Below, one piece after another: positions 27,528 through 38,441 of a stretch of 64,000 nucleotides of DNA (position 1 is its first letter; the number at the start of each line of letters is the position of its first letter). The stretch covers positions 9,234-73,233 of the forward strand of contig CBDCME010000063.1 in assembly GCA_965218865.1 (NCBI GenBank), in the 5' to 3' direction. This stretch comes from CBDCME01 sp965218865 (GTDB lineage Bacteria > Pseudomonadota > Alphaproteobacteria > JAAXGF01). The position numbers and the translations under genes were made by a program. The notes under the pieces are model-generated. The model was not told where the DNA came from and did not search any database. It saw nothing but the letters and a program-made list of their open reading frames with translations.

Positions 27528-27655
27528 TTTGTTCGAAAACTCGCGGCACCGGCCCTCTCCCCCTCCCGGCCACCCATATAGGCATACTCTCGTGGGTGGC
27601 CGGGAGGGGGAGAGGGACAGACGCAAATAATGTGCGGACGCGCATTTTCGAAAAG
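27528..27655 (+). repeat. Dispersed hairpin repeat, copy 3
   Basis: TTGTTCGAAAACTCGCGGC starts the copy and CGCATTTTCGAAAAG ends it. The centre is GGCCCTCTCCCCCTCCCGGC paired with GCCGGGAGGGGGAGAGGG. It sits in the gap between the divergent nitroreductase and GST genes, in the same orientation as copy 1. Confidence 0.85.
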
Positions 27656-27772
27656 TCGAATTTCCATGGAAAGAAAACGAAAGCCGCTTCAGGTTACGTT
27701 GCGGCCTCACCGCGGCGCCGGCGCGGCGCGCGAGATCCTATGCAGGGGCCGGATTTTGGATAAACTGGGCTC

Positions 27773-28441
27773 ATGCGCACACTCTACCATCTCTGGCTCT
27801 CGCCCCATTGTCACAAGGTTCGGTTGGCGCTGGCCGAGAAGAAGCTCGCGTTCAACCTTGAAATCGAGAAAACCTGGGAGCGCCGGGAGCAATTCCTGGC
27901 CATGAATCCGGCCGCCGAGGTTCCGGTGCTGGTCGATTCCGACGGTACGGTCCTGGCCGACAGTACGGTGATCTGCGAATACCTCGACGAGGTCTACCCC
28001 GAACCCGGCCTCATCGGCCGGACGGCCTCGGACCGGGCCGAGGCGCGGCGGTTGGCCGCTTGGTTCGACCTCAAATTCGCCCGCGAAGTCACCCAAAACC
28101 TGGTCGGCGAGAAGGTCACCAAACGTTTTCTCGGCAAGGGCCAACCCGACTCCGAGGCGATCCGTGTCGGCCGTTCGAACTTGCCTACCCACCTCTTCTA
28201 CATCGTTTATTTGACCGAACGGCGCAACTGGTGCGCCGGCAACAATATCTCGCTCGCCGATCTCGCCGCCGCGGCCCAATTGTCGGCGCTGGACTACCTC
28301 GACGACGTCCCTTGGGACGATTTCCCCGGGGCCAAGGACTGGTACGCGCGTATCAAGTCCCGACCCTCGTTCAAGGAATTGCTTAAAGAGCACGTACCGG
28401 GCGTTCCGCCAGCGCCGCATTACGCCGATCTGAACTTTTAG
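27773..28441 (+). CDS. Glutathione S-transferase family protein
   Basis: This 222-residue protein has an N-terminal thioredoxin-like domain (LYHLWLSPHCHKVRLALAEK, then NPAAEVPVLVDSDGTVLADS with the cis-Pro and the glutathione-contacting Asp-Ser). An all-helical C-terminal domain follows (NNISLADLAAAAQLSALDYL). It is likely a cytosolic detoxification or maleylacetoacetate-type enzyme; the substrate is unknown. It is 12 bases upstream of queG, and this pairing is common in alphaproteobacteria. Confidence 0.92.
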   Translation: MRTLYHLWLSPHCHKVRLALAEKKLAFNLEIEKTWERREQFLAMNPAAEVPVLVDSDGTVLADSTVICEYLDEVYPEPGLIGRTASDRAEARRLAAWFDLKFAREVTQNLVGEKVTKRFLGKGQPDSEAIRVGRSNLPTHLFYIVYLTERRNWCAGNNISLADLAAAAQLSALDYLDDVPWDDFPGAKDWYARIKSRPSFKELLKEHVPGVPPAPHYADLNF

Positions 28442-28453
28442 GAACGCCGGCTG

Positions 28454-29596
28454 ATGGAAACCGAAACCTCGGTCAAATCGGAAATCGCCGCGCAAGCGCG
28501 CGCCTTGGGATTCGACGCGGTCGGCTTCGCCAGCGCCGATCAGCCAGCTCACGTCTCGGACCATATTCGCGCCTTCGTGGCCCGGGGCTACCACGGCGAC
28601 ATGGACTGGCTGGCCCAGACGGTGCCACGGCGGGCGACGCCGCGGGAATTGTGGCCCGAGGTCCGCGGCATCGTCGCCCTGGGCATGAATTATGCCCCGG
28701 AAGAAAACCCGCTGGGCCAGCCCCGTCCGGGCGACCGGGGTAATGTTTCGGTCTACGCCCGGGGGAACGACTACCACAAGGTCGTGAAAACGCGCCTCAA
28801 ACGCCTCGCCCGCCACATCCATGACCAATACGGGGCAGCCGTCAAGGTCTTCACCGACACCGCGCCGGTGATGGAAAAGCCCGCCGCCCAGGGCGCCGGT
28901 CTGGGCTGGCAAGGCAAACACACGAACCTGGTATCACGGCGGTTCGGGTCGTGGCTGTTTCTCGGCGAAATCTTCACCACCCTGGCCCTGCCGCCCGACC
29001 CTCCGGAGACCGACCATTGCGGGTCCTGCCGCGCCTGTCTCGAGGTCTGTCCGACGAACGCCTTTCCCGCCCCCCACCGGCTCGACGCCCGGCGCTGCAT
29101 TTCGTATCTGACGATCGAGCACAAGGGCCACATTCCGGCCTCGCTGCGGGCCCCCATAGGGAACCGAATATACGGCTGCGACGACTGCCTGGCGGTTTGT
29201 CCGTGGAACAAGTTCGCCCGCCGGACCCGGCACTTCGCGTTTCTTCCCCGGGCCGAGCTCACGGCGCCGCGGCTCTCCGACCTGGCCGCGCTCGACGACA
29301 AGACGTTTCGCACTATCTTCGCCGGCTCGCCCATCAAGCGCACGGGCCGCGACCGTTTCGTTCGCAACGTCCTCATCGCCCTCGGCAACAGCGGCGAGGC
29401 GGCGGCCATCCCGGCCGTACGCGCCCGGCTCGGCGACGACTCGCCATTGGTCCGGGCGATGGCCGTGTGGGCGTTGCGGCGCTTGGCGACGCCGACCGCC
29501 TTCGCGCGGGAACGGCGACGATACGCCGCGCGGGAGCCGGACGCGGCGGTGCGGGGCGAATGGTCGCCGCCGGCGGTCACCTCCGGCGCGCCTTGA
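28454..29596 (+). CDS. queG: Epoxyqueuosine reductase QueG
   Basis: This 380-residue protein has an N-terminal cobalamin-binding part (GFASADQPAHVSDHIRAFVA, GNDYHKVVKTRLKRLA). Two 4Fe-4S clusters follow (CGSCRACLEVCPTNAF and CDDCLAVCPWNKF), then a C-terminal HEAT-like segment (VRNVLIALGNSGEAAAIPAV). It performs the last step of queuosine synthesis on tRNA. Its stop abuts the tsaE start with no gap. Confidence 0.96.
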   Translation: METETSVKSEIAAQARALGFDAVGFASADQPAHVSDHIRAFVARGYHGDMDWLAQTVPRRATPRELWPEVRGIVALGMNYAPEENPLGQPRPGDRGNVSVYARGNDYHKVVKTRLKRLARHIHDQYGAAVKVFTDTAPVMEKPAAQGAGLGWQGKHTNLVSRRFGSWLFLGEIFTTLALPPDPPETDHCGSCRACLEVCPTNAFPAPHRLDARRCISYLTIEHKGHIPASLRAPIGNRIYGCDDCLAVCPWNKFARRTRHFAFLPRAELTAPRLSDLAALDDKTFRTIFAGSPIKRTGRDRFVRNVLIALGNSGEAAAIPAVRARLGDDSPLVRAMAVWALRRLATPTAFARERRRYAAREPDAAVRGEWSPPAVTSGAP

Positions 29597-30094
29597 ATGG
29601 CCATGATCGGGGACACTTCCTCGCCGATCCGGGGCGGATTGTTCTTGCCGGACCGCGCCGCCACCGCGCGTCTGGCGGAGCGCCTGGCGCCGCTCCTGCG
29701 CAGCGGCGACGTTGTCGCTCTCGGCGGAGACCTCGGCGCCGGCAAGACGACCTTCGCCCGTAATCTGATTCGGATCCTGGGCCACGGCGACGAGGAAGTC
29801 CCCAGCCCGACCTATACCCTGGTTCAGGTTTACGACCTCGGCCGCCTGACCCTGTGGCATTTCGATCTCTACCGGATATCGGACCCCGACGAGGTCTTCG
29901 AGCTCGGCTTCGAGGATGCCCTGGCCGAAGGCGCCTCCCTCATTGAATGGCCTGAACGCCTCGGACCCTTGTTGCCGGCGGATCGGCTCGACGTCACTCT
30001 AGCGCTAGGCGCGGGCACCGAGGCTCGCGACGCCCGTTTGCGGGCGCAAGGATCGTGGGCTCCCCGGATTTCGGAACTGCTCCGCGATGACTGA
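29597..30094 (+). CDS. tsaE: tRNA t6A threonylcarbamoyl transfer ATPase TsaE
   Basis: This 165-residue protein has a Walker A (LGGDLGAGKTTFAR), the SPTYTLVQVYDLG block and HFDLYRISDPDEVFELGFED, the TsaE signature. It drives turnover of the TsaBD complex that makes t6A37 in tRNA. The gene starts right after the queG stop and overlaps amgK by 8 bases. tsaE-amgK-murU is a frequent alphaproteobacterial string. Confidence 0.96.
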   Translation: MAMIGDTSSPIRGGLFLPDRAATARLAERLAPLLRSGDVVALGGDLGAGKTTFARNLIRILGHGDEEVPSPTYTLVQVYDLGRLTLWHFDLYRISDPDEVFELGFEDALAEGASLIEWPERLGPLLPADRLDVTLALGAGTEARDARLRAQGSWAPRISELLRDD

Positions 30095-31073
30095 TCGCGA
30101 AACCCTGATCGAAGCTTTTCTCGAACGCCACGACTGGGCCTCGGGAAGACGGGATGACTTGGCCGGAGACGCCTCCTTTCGGCGCTATTACCGCCTGACC
30201 CGGAATGGCGACAGGGCTGTGCTGATGGACGCGCCGCCCGACAAGGAGGATGTCCGCCCGTTCGTCCGCGTCGCCGAAATGCTGCGCCGGCGCGGATTCG
30301 CGGCGCCGGAAATCCTCGCCGCCGACGCGGCCTCGGGACTGCTCCTGATCGAGGATCTCGGCGACCGATCCTTCACCCGCGTCCTCGCCGACGGCGGCGA
30401 TGAGGCCAGGCTCTATGCCGCCGCCGTCGACGTCCTCGTGGACCTCCACGCCCACGAGCCGGAGGCCGACGCCCTGCCGCCGTACGACGACGCCCGCCTG
30501 AACGCGGAAGCCGACCTGCTGGTCGATTGGTTTCTGCCGGCGGCGTTCGGCGCGGCGCCGTCGGAGTCCGTGCGCGCCGCCTACTCGGCTGCCTGGAACG
30601 CCGTTCTGCCCGTGGCGCGGGCCCTCCCCGAGGTCCTGGTGCTGCGCGACTTCCACGCCGACAACCTGATGTGGCTCGAGGAACGGCCCGGGGTCCGCCG
30701 CGTCGGACTCCTCGACTTTCAGGACGCTGTCGTCGGACCGCTCGCCTACGATCTCGTTTCCCTGCTCGAGGACGCCCGGCGTGACGTCGCCGAAACCACG
30801 GTGTCGGCTTCGATCGCGCGTTACCTCGCCGGGCGGCCGGAAGTCGACAGGGAGGCCTTCGCCACCGCCTATGCGGTCCTCGGGGCCCAGCGCAACTGTA
30901 AGATCATCGGCATCTTCACGCGCCTCTGGCGGCGTGACGGCAAGCCCGGCTACCTCGATTACCTCGGCCGGGTCTGGGGGCACTTGGCGGGCGATCTGGC
31001 GCATCCCGTGCTGGCCCCGGTGAAACGCTGGATCGACGACACGGTCCCCCCGGAACGGCGCGGCTGGCCATGA
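30087..31073 (+). CDS. amgK: Anomeric MurNAc/GlcNAc kinase AmgK
   Basis: This 328-residue protein belongs to the aminoglycoside-phosphotransferase fold, with GDASFRRYYRL near the N-terminus, LLIEDLGDRSFTRVL, the catalytic loop LRDFHADNLMW and the metal-binding VGLLDFQDAVVGPLAYDLVS. Followed directly by murU, it fits AmgK, which phosphorylates MurNAc at C1 for peptidoglycan recycling without de novo synthesis. It overlaps murU by 4 bases (ATGA). Confidence 0.92.
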   Translation: MTDRETLIEAFLERHDWASGRRDDLAGDASFRRYYRLTRNGDRAVLMDAPPDKEDVRPFVRVAEMLRRRGFAAPEILAADAASGLLLIEDLGDRSFTRVLADGGDEARLYAAAVDVLVDLHAHEPEADALPPYDDARLNAEADLLVDWFLPAAFGAAPSESVRAAYSAAWNAVLPVARALPEVLVLRDFHADNLMWLEERPGVRRVGLLDFQDAVVGPLAYDLVSLLEDARRDVAETTVSASIARYLAGRPEVDREAFATAYAVLGAQRNCKIIGIFTRLWRRDGKPGYLDYLGRVWGHLAGDLAHPVLAPVKRWIDDTVPPERRGWP

Positions 31074-31801
31074 CAAACTCGCGCCCTGTTCCCGCCCGGG
31101 CCATGGTTCTCGCCGCAGGTCGGGGTGACCGCCTTCGGCCTGTCACCGACACCCGGGCCAAGCCCCTGGTCGAAGTCGGCGGCAAGGCCCTGATCGATCA
31201 CGTCCTCGATCGGCTGGCCGCCGTCGGGGTGGCGCGGGCGGTCGTCAACGTCAGCTACTTGGGGCGGCAGATCGAGGACCACCTCGCGAAACGCCGCCGG
31301 CCCGAGATCGTAATCTCGCGCGAAAGCGAGCGCCTCGAAACCGGCGGCGGCGTGGCTCGGGCGCTGCCGTCGCTGGGCCCGGACCCCTTTTACGTCGTCA
31401 ACAGCGACGCGCTTTGGTTCGGGGCCCAGAGGGACGCCTTGACCCGCCTCGCCGACGCTTGGGACGAGGAAGCGATGGACGGACTGCTGCTCATGCAGCC
31501 GACGGTGCGCGCGATCGGCTACGAGGACCGGGGTGATTTTCACCTCGGGCCGCTCGGCGAGCTTCGGCGCCGCGGCGAGCGCGACGTGGCGCCCTTCGTG
31601 TTCGCCGGAGTCCAGATTCTCCATCCCCGACTCTTCGAGGGTTGCCCCGAGGGCGTCTTTTCGCTTAATCGGCTGTACGACCAGGCCCTGGGAAGACGAC
31701 GTCTGTTCGCCATCGCCAACGATGGCGATTGGCTCCACGTGGGGACTCCCGAGGGACTTGCCCAAGCCAATCGATTCCTCCCCCGAGCCGCGAATTCGTG
31801 A
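31070..31801 (+). CDS. murU: MurNAc-1-phosphate uridylyltransferase MurU
   Basis: This 243-residue nucleotidyltransferase has the N-terminal motif AMVLAAGRGDRLRPVTDTRA, then KPLVEVGGKALIDHVL, and the metal site YVVNSDALW. It ends with DGDWLHVGTPEGLAQANRFL. It converts MurNAc-1-P to UDP-MurNAc in the recycling route started by AmgK. Coupling with amgK upstream and addB two bases downstream points to one transcript. Confidence 0.94.
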   Translation: MTNSRPVPARAMVLAAGRGDRLRPVTDTRAKPLVEVGGKALIDHVLDRLAAVGVARAVVNVSYLGRQIEDHLAKRRRPEIVISRESERLETGGGVARALPSLGPDPFYVVNSDALWFGAQRDALTRLADAWDEEAMDGLLLMQPTVRAIGYEDRGDFHLGPLGELRRRGERDVAPFVFAGVQILHPRLFEGCPEGVFSLNRLYDQALGRRRLFAIANDGDWLHVGTPEGLAQANRFLPRAANS

Positions 31802-31802
31802 C

Positions 31803-34769
31803 ATGGGGCCGAGCGTCTACACCGTTCCGCCCGGGGTCCCCTTTCTGGGATCCCTGGCCGCCGGTATCCTGAAACGCCACGGCGGCGGGGCGCTGGCCCT
31901 GACCCGTGTTACGGTCCTCCTGCCGACACGACGGGCGTGTCTGGCCGCGCGCGACGCGTTTCTGCGCCGCGGCGGCGGCAAGGCCCTGCTCCTGCCCCGG
32001 CTGACGCCGATCGGCGACATCGACCCGGACGCGGTCGATATCGAAGCCGACCCGACGCTCGCCGGCGACGCGGCGCTGTCGATTCCGCCCGCCGTCGGGG
32101 GGCTGAAACGGCAACTGTTGCTCACCCGACTGGTCCTGCGTTGGCACGGGGGTGAAACCGAGCGGGCCGTGGCCCTGGCCCGCGAACTCGGGCGCCTGCT
32201 CGACGAGGTCCAGAGCGAGCGGCTTTCCTTCGACGCCCTCGCCGGGCTGGTCCCCGCCGACTACGCCGAACACTGGCAGCAAACCCTGAGCTTCCTCGAT
32301 ATCGTCACCCGACACTGGCCCGATGTCCTGGCCGAGCGCAGCGTTATCGATCCGGCGGCCCGGCGCAACCACTTGATCGAGGCCGTCACCGAGCGCTGGC
32401 GGACGAACCCGCCGGCGGATCCCGTCGTCGCCGCGGGCTCGACCGGGAGCGTCCCCGCCACCGCCGATCTTCTTGCGGTGGTGGCCGAACTTCCGAAGGG
32501 GCGGATCATTCTTCCCGGTCTCGACCGCGAACTCGACGAGGAGAGCTGGGATTGTCTCGACGAAACCCATCCCCAGTACGGTCTCAAGCTCTTGCTCGGA
32601 TGCCTCGGCGTCGCCCGATCGGAGGTCGCCGAATGGGAGCCGGGCGAGGTCCGCTCCAGCGCGCGTGAACGGGCGGAACTGATTTCCCTGGCCTTGCGGC
32701 CGTCGCCGACGACCAGTGACTGGGCCGGCCGGCCGCCGCCCCCCGACGCCGCCTGGGAAAACTTCGAACGCGTCGATTGCCCCAGCCCCCAGGAGGAAGC
32801 GGGCGTCATCGCCCTCAAGATGCGCCAGGCCCTGACGCGAAGGGGCCGCACCGCGGCCCTGGTGACGCGCGACCGGGGTCTGGCCCGGCGGGTCTCGGCG
32901 GAACTCGGACGCTGGGGCATCACCGTCGACGATTCGGCCGGACAACCCCTGGCCAACACGGTTCCCGGAAGTTTCCTGCGCCTGACCGCGAGTCTGGTCT
33001 CGAACGCCGTGACGCCGATCGCTCTCCTCGCCGTCCTCAAGCACCCCCTGGCGGCGGCGGGTGCCTCTCCCGGGGCGTTTCGGACCCGGGCCCGCGGTCT
33101 CGAAAGGCTGGTTCTGCGCGGTCTCCGGCCGGCGCCGGGCTTCGACGGCGTGGACGCGGCCCTGGCCGACATCACTGATTTCGGCGCCGCGGACGAAAGG
33201 GATGCCGCACGTGAACTCCGCCCCTGGTTCGCACGCCTGAGCCAAGCCGGCCGAGACTTCGCCGGGCGCAGCGAATCCGGGAGCGAAGAGATTGAATCGC
33301 TCGTCCGGGCCCATCTGACTTTCAGTGAGTGGCTGGCGAGCAGCGACGTGAAAGACGGCGCCACTCGTCTCTGGACAGGCGAGGCCGGAGAATCGGCGGC
33401 CGCGTTCTTCGTCGAGTTCCTTGAGGCCGCCCCGGCCTTGCCGTCGATCGCCGGCTCGGCTTACGTCGGGCTACTCGAGGGGTTGCTCTCGGAAAGCGTC
33501 GCGCGACCGAAATACGGAAGCCACCCGCGCTTGCACATTTGGGGACCTCTGGAAGCTCGCCTGCAACACGCCGACCTGATGATCCTGGGCGGACTCAACG
33601 AAGGGAGTTGGCCGCCGGAGCCGCCCGCCGACCCCTGGCTGAGCCGGCCGATGCGAACCACCTTCGGACTTCCGTCGCCGGAGCGTCGAATCGGCCTGGC
33701 GGCGCACGATTTCGCCGCGGCCGCGGCGGCGGAAGAAGTGATGTTGACCCGCTCGGAAAAGGTCGACGGCGCCCCCACGGTCCCGGCCCGCTGGCTCACC
33801 CGGCTAGAAGCGCTGATCGACGGCTGGAGTCTGACCCCATTCATCGACACCGCGTCCGACTGGTTGGCCTGGCAACGCCGCCTCGATACACCGGCGGCCC
33901 CGGTGACGATCGATCCCCCGTCGCCCCGACCGCCGCCGGCGCTGCGCCCACGCCGGCTTTCGGTCACCGAGATCGAAACCTGGATGCGCGACCCCTACGC
34001 GATCTACGCCCGGCACGTCCTGAAACTGAGACCGCTCGACCCAATCGACGCCGAACCCGGCCCGGCCGAACGCGGCGGTTTCATCCATGACGCCGTCGAC
34101 CGATTCGTCCGCGCCTTCCCCGGCGATCTGCCCGAGAACGCCCGGGAACGGCTCTTGGACATCGGCCGCGAGGTTTTCGCGCCGATGCTCGATCGTGGTC
34201 GCGTCGCAACCTTCTGGTGGCCGAGCTTCGAGCGCCTCGCCGCCTGGCTATGCGACCACGAGCGCGAGCGCCGGCGCGAAATCCGATCGCTTTTCAGCGA
34301 GGTCCGTGGCCGCACCCGGATCACGGCGCCCGGTGGTGATTTCACCCTGGTCGCGAAAGCCGACCGAATCGAACTCGGCCGCGAGGGGAACCTCGCCGTG
34401 ATCGACTACAAAACCGGGTCGGTTCCGTCTCAAAGGGAGATCCGGGATGGCTTCTCCCCCCAACTGGCGCTCGAGGCGCTGATCGCCGAAAACGGCGGGT
34501 TCGACGGAATCGCCGCCGCGACGGTGACGGAGATGGCCTTTTGGCGGCTGAGCGGCGGCGAACCGGCGGGAGCCGTCACGAAGATCAAGGAGGTGAGCCG
34601 CCGGATCGAGGAAGCGCGGGAAGGCTTGGCCGAACTCGTACGCCGTTTCGACGACCCGGAAACGCCCTACCATTCCCAACCGCACCCGCACGCGATCCCC
34701 CGCTTCAGCGACTACGTTCATCTCGCCCGCGTCCAGGAATGGTCGACCGACGTCGGAAACGAGGAATGA
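31803..34769 (+). CDS. addB: Double-strand-break repair protein AddB (alphaproteobacterial type)
   Basis: From ATG 31803 (MGPSVYTVPPGVPFLGSLAA) this is a protein of about 988 residues. It has a helicase-like but degenerate N-terminal half (TRVTVLLPTRRACLAARDAF), the block LMILGGLNEGSWPPEPPADP, then WLSRPMR, and a C-terminal nuclease domain (LSVTEIETWMRDPYAIYARH, LAVIDYKTGSVPS). With AddA it processes broken ends to the recombination hot spot for RecA loading. Its stop overlaps the addA start (ATGA). Confidence 0.94.
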   Translation: MGPSVYTVPPGVPFLGSLAAGILKRHGGGALALTRVTVLLPTRRACLAARDAFLRRGGGKALLLPRLTPIGDIDPDAVDIEADPTLAGDAALSIPPAVGGLKRQLLLTRLVLRWHGGETERAVALARELGRLLDEVQSERLSFDALAGLVPADYAEHWQQTLSFLDIVTRHWPDVLAERSVIDPAARRNHLIEAVTERWRTNPPADPVVAAGSTGSVPATADLLAVVAELPKGRIILPGLDRELDEESWDCLDETHPQYGLKLLLGCLGVARSEVAEWEPGEVRSSARERAELISLALRPSPTTSDWAGRPPPPDAAWENFERVDCPSPQEEAGVIALKMRQALTRRGRTAALVTRDRGLARRVSAELGRWGITVDDSAGQPLANTVPGSFLRLTASLVSNAVTPIALLAVLKHPLAAAGASPGAFRTRARGLERLVLRGLRPAPGFDGVDAALADITDFGAADERDAARELRPWFARLSQAGRDFAGRSESGSEEIESLVRAHLTFSEWLASSDVKDGATRLWTGEAGESAAAFFVEFLEAAPALPSIAGSAYVGLLEGLLSESVARPKYGSHPRLHIWGPLEARLQHADLMILGGLNEGSWPPEPPADPWLSRPMRTTFGLPSPERRIGLAAHDFAAAAAAEEVMLTRSEKVDGAPTVPARWLTRLEALIDGWSLTPFIDTASDWLAWQRRLDTPAAPVTIDPPSPRPPPALRPRRLSVTEIETWMRDPYAIYARHVLKLRPLDPIDAEPGPAERGGFIHDAVDRFVRAFPGDLPENARERLLDIGREVFAPMLDRGRVATFWWPSFERLAAWLCDHERERRREIRSLFSEVRGRTRITAPGGDFTLVAKADRIELGREGNLAVIDYKTGSVPSQREIRDGFSPQLALEALIAENGGFDGIAAATVTEMAFWRLSGGEPAGAVTKIKEVSRRIEEAREGLAELVRRFDDPETPYHSQPHPHAIPRFSDYVHLARVQEWSTDVGNEE

Positions 34770-37700
34770 CCGCTTCGGGCGGCCGGAAACGACTGAGCCC
34801 GGATCAACGGGCCGCTGTGGATCCGGCCGCCTCGGTGTGGGTCGCGGCCTCGGCCGGGACCGGGAAAACGAAGGTCCTCACAGACCGGGTGCTGCGCCTT
34901 TTGCTCGAAGGCACGCCGCCAGCGCGGCTTCTGTGCCTGACTTTCACCCGGGCGGCGGCGGCCGAAATGGCGACCCGCGTCAACCGCACCCTCGGCGACT
35001 GGGCGACCAAGGACGAGGCCGAGCTGGCGGCCGACCTCGAGGGGATGACCGGCGGCCCGACCCCGCCGGAGCTGCTGGCCCGGGCTCGGCGCCTGTTCGC
35101 CGTCGCGCTCGACGCGCCCGGCGGTCTCAAGATCATGACCATTCACGCCTTCTGCCAGTCGTTGCTGGCCCGCTTTCCGCTCGAGGCGGAGGTGCCACCA
35201 GGATTCGAGGTCATGGACGAACGCGGCGCCAGCGAGATGCTGGAAGCCGCCCAGGAATCGCTCATGCAAGAAGCTCGTGCCGGGGGTGAATTCGGGGCCG
35301 AGCTGGACCAGGTTTCGGCCACCTGCGCTGAAACCGGTTTTGGGGACCTGATGGCGGAGGTCTGCGGCGCGCGCGCGACCCTGCAACCGCTGCTCCAGCG
35401 TCACGGCGGGGTCGAGGGTTTGATCGACCGAACCCTTGCGTTTCTGGACCTGAAGAAGGGCGACTCGGTGGCGACGGTCATCGCGGGTGCCGGCGCCGAG
35501 GGCAACTTCGACCGCGAAGGTTTGAGCGCCGCCTGTCGGGCCCTCGAACAAGGAACCAAGACGGACATTGGTCGGGGTGCGATAATCGCCCAATGGTTGG
35601 CCGCGAACGAGGCCGCGCGAGGCGCGGGCTTCGACACCTACCGAGGCCAATTCCTCACCAAGGAGAACGCGCCTCGGAAACACCTCTTGACCCAGAAGGC
35701 CAAGCAGGCCGACCCCGACGCCGAGGCGGCGTTGGCGGCGGAACGGGCGCGAATTCTTCAGCTCGCCGCGCGGCGTAATGCCGTCACCGTTGGGCGGGCG
35801 ACGGCCGCGCTCCTTCGTCTCGCCGCCGCTTTGCTCGAAACCTATGAGCGGCGCAAGAACGCGGCGGCGCGGCTCGATTTCAACGATCTCGTGCTCAAGG
35901 CCCACGCGCTGCTGTCCAAGACCGCCGCCGCGCCGTGGGTCCTCTACAAATTGGACGGCGGCATCGACCATATTCTGGTCGACGAGGCCCAGGACACGAG
36001 TCCGGAGCAATGGCGGGTCATCGCCGCGCTGGCCGACGAATTCTTCGCTGGCGGAGGCGCCCGGGAGGTCTTGCGGACGGTTTTCGTGGTCGGCGACGAA
36101 AAGCAGTCGATCTTCAGTTTCCAGGGGGCCGATCTCGAAGCCCTGGGACACATGCGGGCCCATTTCGAGAAACGCGTCGGCGACTGCGGACAAGTCTGGA
36201 GCCAAATTCCGCTCGCGGTTTCCTACCGCTCGACGGAGGCCGTGCTGGGCGCGGTCGACGCCGTCTTCGCGACCCCCGAGGCGGCCGAGGGGGTGGCCCT
36301 TGGCGAGGCTCCCATTCGTCACGGCGCCCACCGTGCCGGCCAGGCGGGGATCGTCGAGTTGTGGCCCAGCGCGGTTCCCGGCCCAGGTCACGAACATGGG
36401 TCCTGGGAACCGCCGCTCACCCGTGTCCATGGCGACAGTCCAAGACGGCGCTTGGCGGAAAGGATCACCGATACCATCGCCACCTGGTTAGACCACGGCG
36501 AGCATCTCGAATCACGTGCTAGACCGATCCAGCCCGGTGACATCATGGTGCTGGTGCGCCGGCGCGACGCCTTCGTCGAGGAGCTGACGCGAGCTCTGAA
36601 GAACCGCTCGATCGCCGTCGCCGGCGCCGACCGAATGCGGCTGACGGATCATCTCGCCGTCATGGACCTGATGGCGCTGGGCGATTTTCTTCTCTTGCCC
36701 GATGACGATCTTACCTTCGCCACGGTTCTCAAGGGTCCGCTCGTCGGAATGGACGAGGCCCAGCTCTTCGCCCTCGCCCACGACCGGGCGGGAAGCCTGT
36801 GGCGGACCCTGGCCGCGCGGCGCGATGCTGACGAGGCCTTCCGGCGGGCCCACGACGCCCTCGCCTCCCTGCGCAAGCGCGCCGACCTGGTCCCTCCCTA
36901 CGAACTCTACGCCGAGGTGTTGAGCGCCGGCAGCGGACGGCGGATGCTGCTGGCCCGACTGGGCCCGGAAGCGGCAGACCCCATCGAGGAGTTTCTTGCC
37001 ATGGCGCTGCGCCACGAGCGTCTCGAAGCCCCCTCCCTGCAGGGGTTTCTTCACTGGCTCTCGGTCCGCGACATCCAGGTCAAGCGTGACATGGAGCAGA
37101 GACAAGACCAGGTCCGGGTGATGACCGTTCACGGCGCCAAGGGCCTGCAATCGCCGATCGTCATTCTTCCCGACACCACGAAACTCCCCGGAGGCCGTTC
37201 GGATCAGCTCCTCTGGCAGCGAAACGGCGACGTTACGGCCGTGTTGTGGCCGGGCCGCAAGGCCAACGAAGAGGCGCGCTGCCAGGCCGCCCGGGCCGAT
37301 AGAAAAGCCCGCGATGCGGCCGAATACAGGCGCCTGCTCTACGTCGCCATGACTCGGGCCGAGGACCGACTTTACGTTTGCGGCTGGCACAACACGTCAC
37401 ATCCGCAAGAGGGGGAGCTGGTACCAACTGATCGCCGAGGGGATCGAGGCGATCGCGGAAAGGTTTCAGTTCGATCCCGGGCCATCCCGCGGCGATGATC
37501 CCGATTCGGGTTGGCGCGGCGACGCTCTGCGGATTCGCGGAATCCAAGCTAAACCTCCCCAAGCGGACACGACGCCGCCCCCCACCCCGGCCGAGGTCGA
37601 GCGGCTACCCGAATTCGCCCGCTCCGATCCCGTGCCGGAACCGGTGCCTTCGCGGCCGCTGGCGCCGTCGCGGCCGCGGCTTTCGGAGCCGGCCGTGTTC

Positions 37701-38234
37701 TCGCCGCTGTCCGGCGGCGAGGGGCGCGCGCGCTTCCAGCGTGGGCGTCTGATCCACCAGCTCCTACAATATCTACCCGCGATCGCCCCCGAGGCGCGCC
37801 GGCGCGCCGGCGCGCGCTTTCTCGCCAATCCGGGACACGGCCTTAACGCCGCGACCCGGGAGGAAATCAGCCGGGAAGTTTTCGCGGTGCTCAACGATCC
37901 CGGCTTCACCGATCTGTTCGCTCCCGGGAGCCGGGCCGAAGTGCCGCTGATCGGAGTGGTCGGCGAAACCGTCATCGCCGGCCAGGTCGATCGCCTGGTA
38001 GTCAAGGAAAACGAGGTCTTGATCGTCGACTTCAAGAGCAACCGGCCAGCGCCTCGAAACACGAGCGAGGTTCCCGCCGCCTATTTGCGCCAGATGGCCT
38101 GTTATGGCGCCGTACTGCGCCGCGCGTTTCCCGACCGGGACGTCCGTTGCGCCCTCCTTTGGACCGACCGCCCGCTGCTGATGCCCCTGAGCCCAAGCCT
38201 GCTCGAGGGGCACAGCCCGGGTGGCCCATGTTGA
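34766..38234 (+). CDS. addA: Double-strand-break repair helicase AddA, reading frame shifted once
   Basis: This is a UvrD-type helicase with Walker A AASAGTGKTKVLTDR, CLTFTRAAAAEMATR, ILVDEAQDTSPEQW, VGDEKQSIFSFQGADLEAL, VMTVHGAKGLQSPIVILPD and LLYVAMTRAEDRLYVCG. The C-terminal RecB-like nuclease (VDRLVVKENEVLIVDFKSNR) lies in the next frame. A single extra base in the G5 run at 37411-37415 explains the break; with four G the protein is about 1,155 residues, normal for AddA. As read, the nuclease domain would be lost after CGWHNTSHPQEG. Confidence 0.9.
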
Positions 38235-38441
38235 ATTCAAGGGCCGGCGCGCATATCTGAAGAAGAGCCGTGTAGCTTTTTTCCCACGTATTCGACAGCG
38301 GGTTTGGCCCGAGAGTACACGGCCACCGGTATATTCATCAGGTAGGTTCATCGAGTATTTATTTTTTAGCGTTACCCGCTGATTGCTCACCGTGGCGAAA
38401 ATAGCCCGCGCGCCGCACGGCGCTGAAGGGAGCGGTGGGAT

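Noticed and set aside
31665..33314. 549-codon minus-strand ORF opposite addB
   Set aside because: It is a shadow of the addB coding frame, with no domains.
34718..36430. 570-codon minus-strand ORF opposite addA
   Set aside because: It is a shadow ORF; the plus strand has all helicase motifs.
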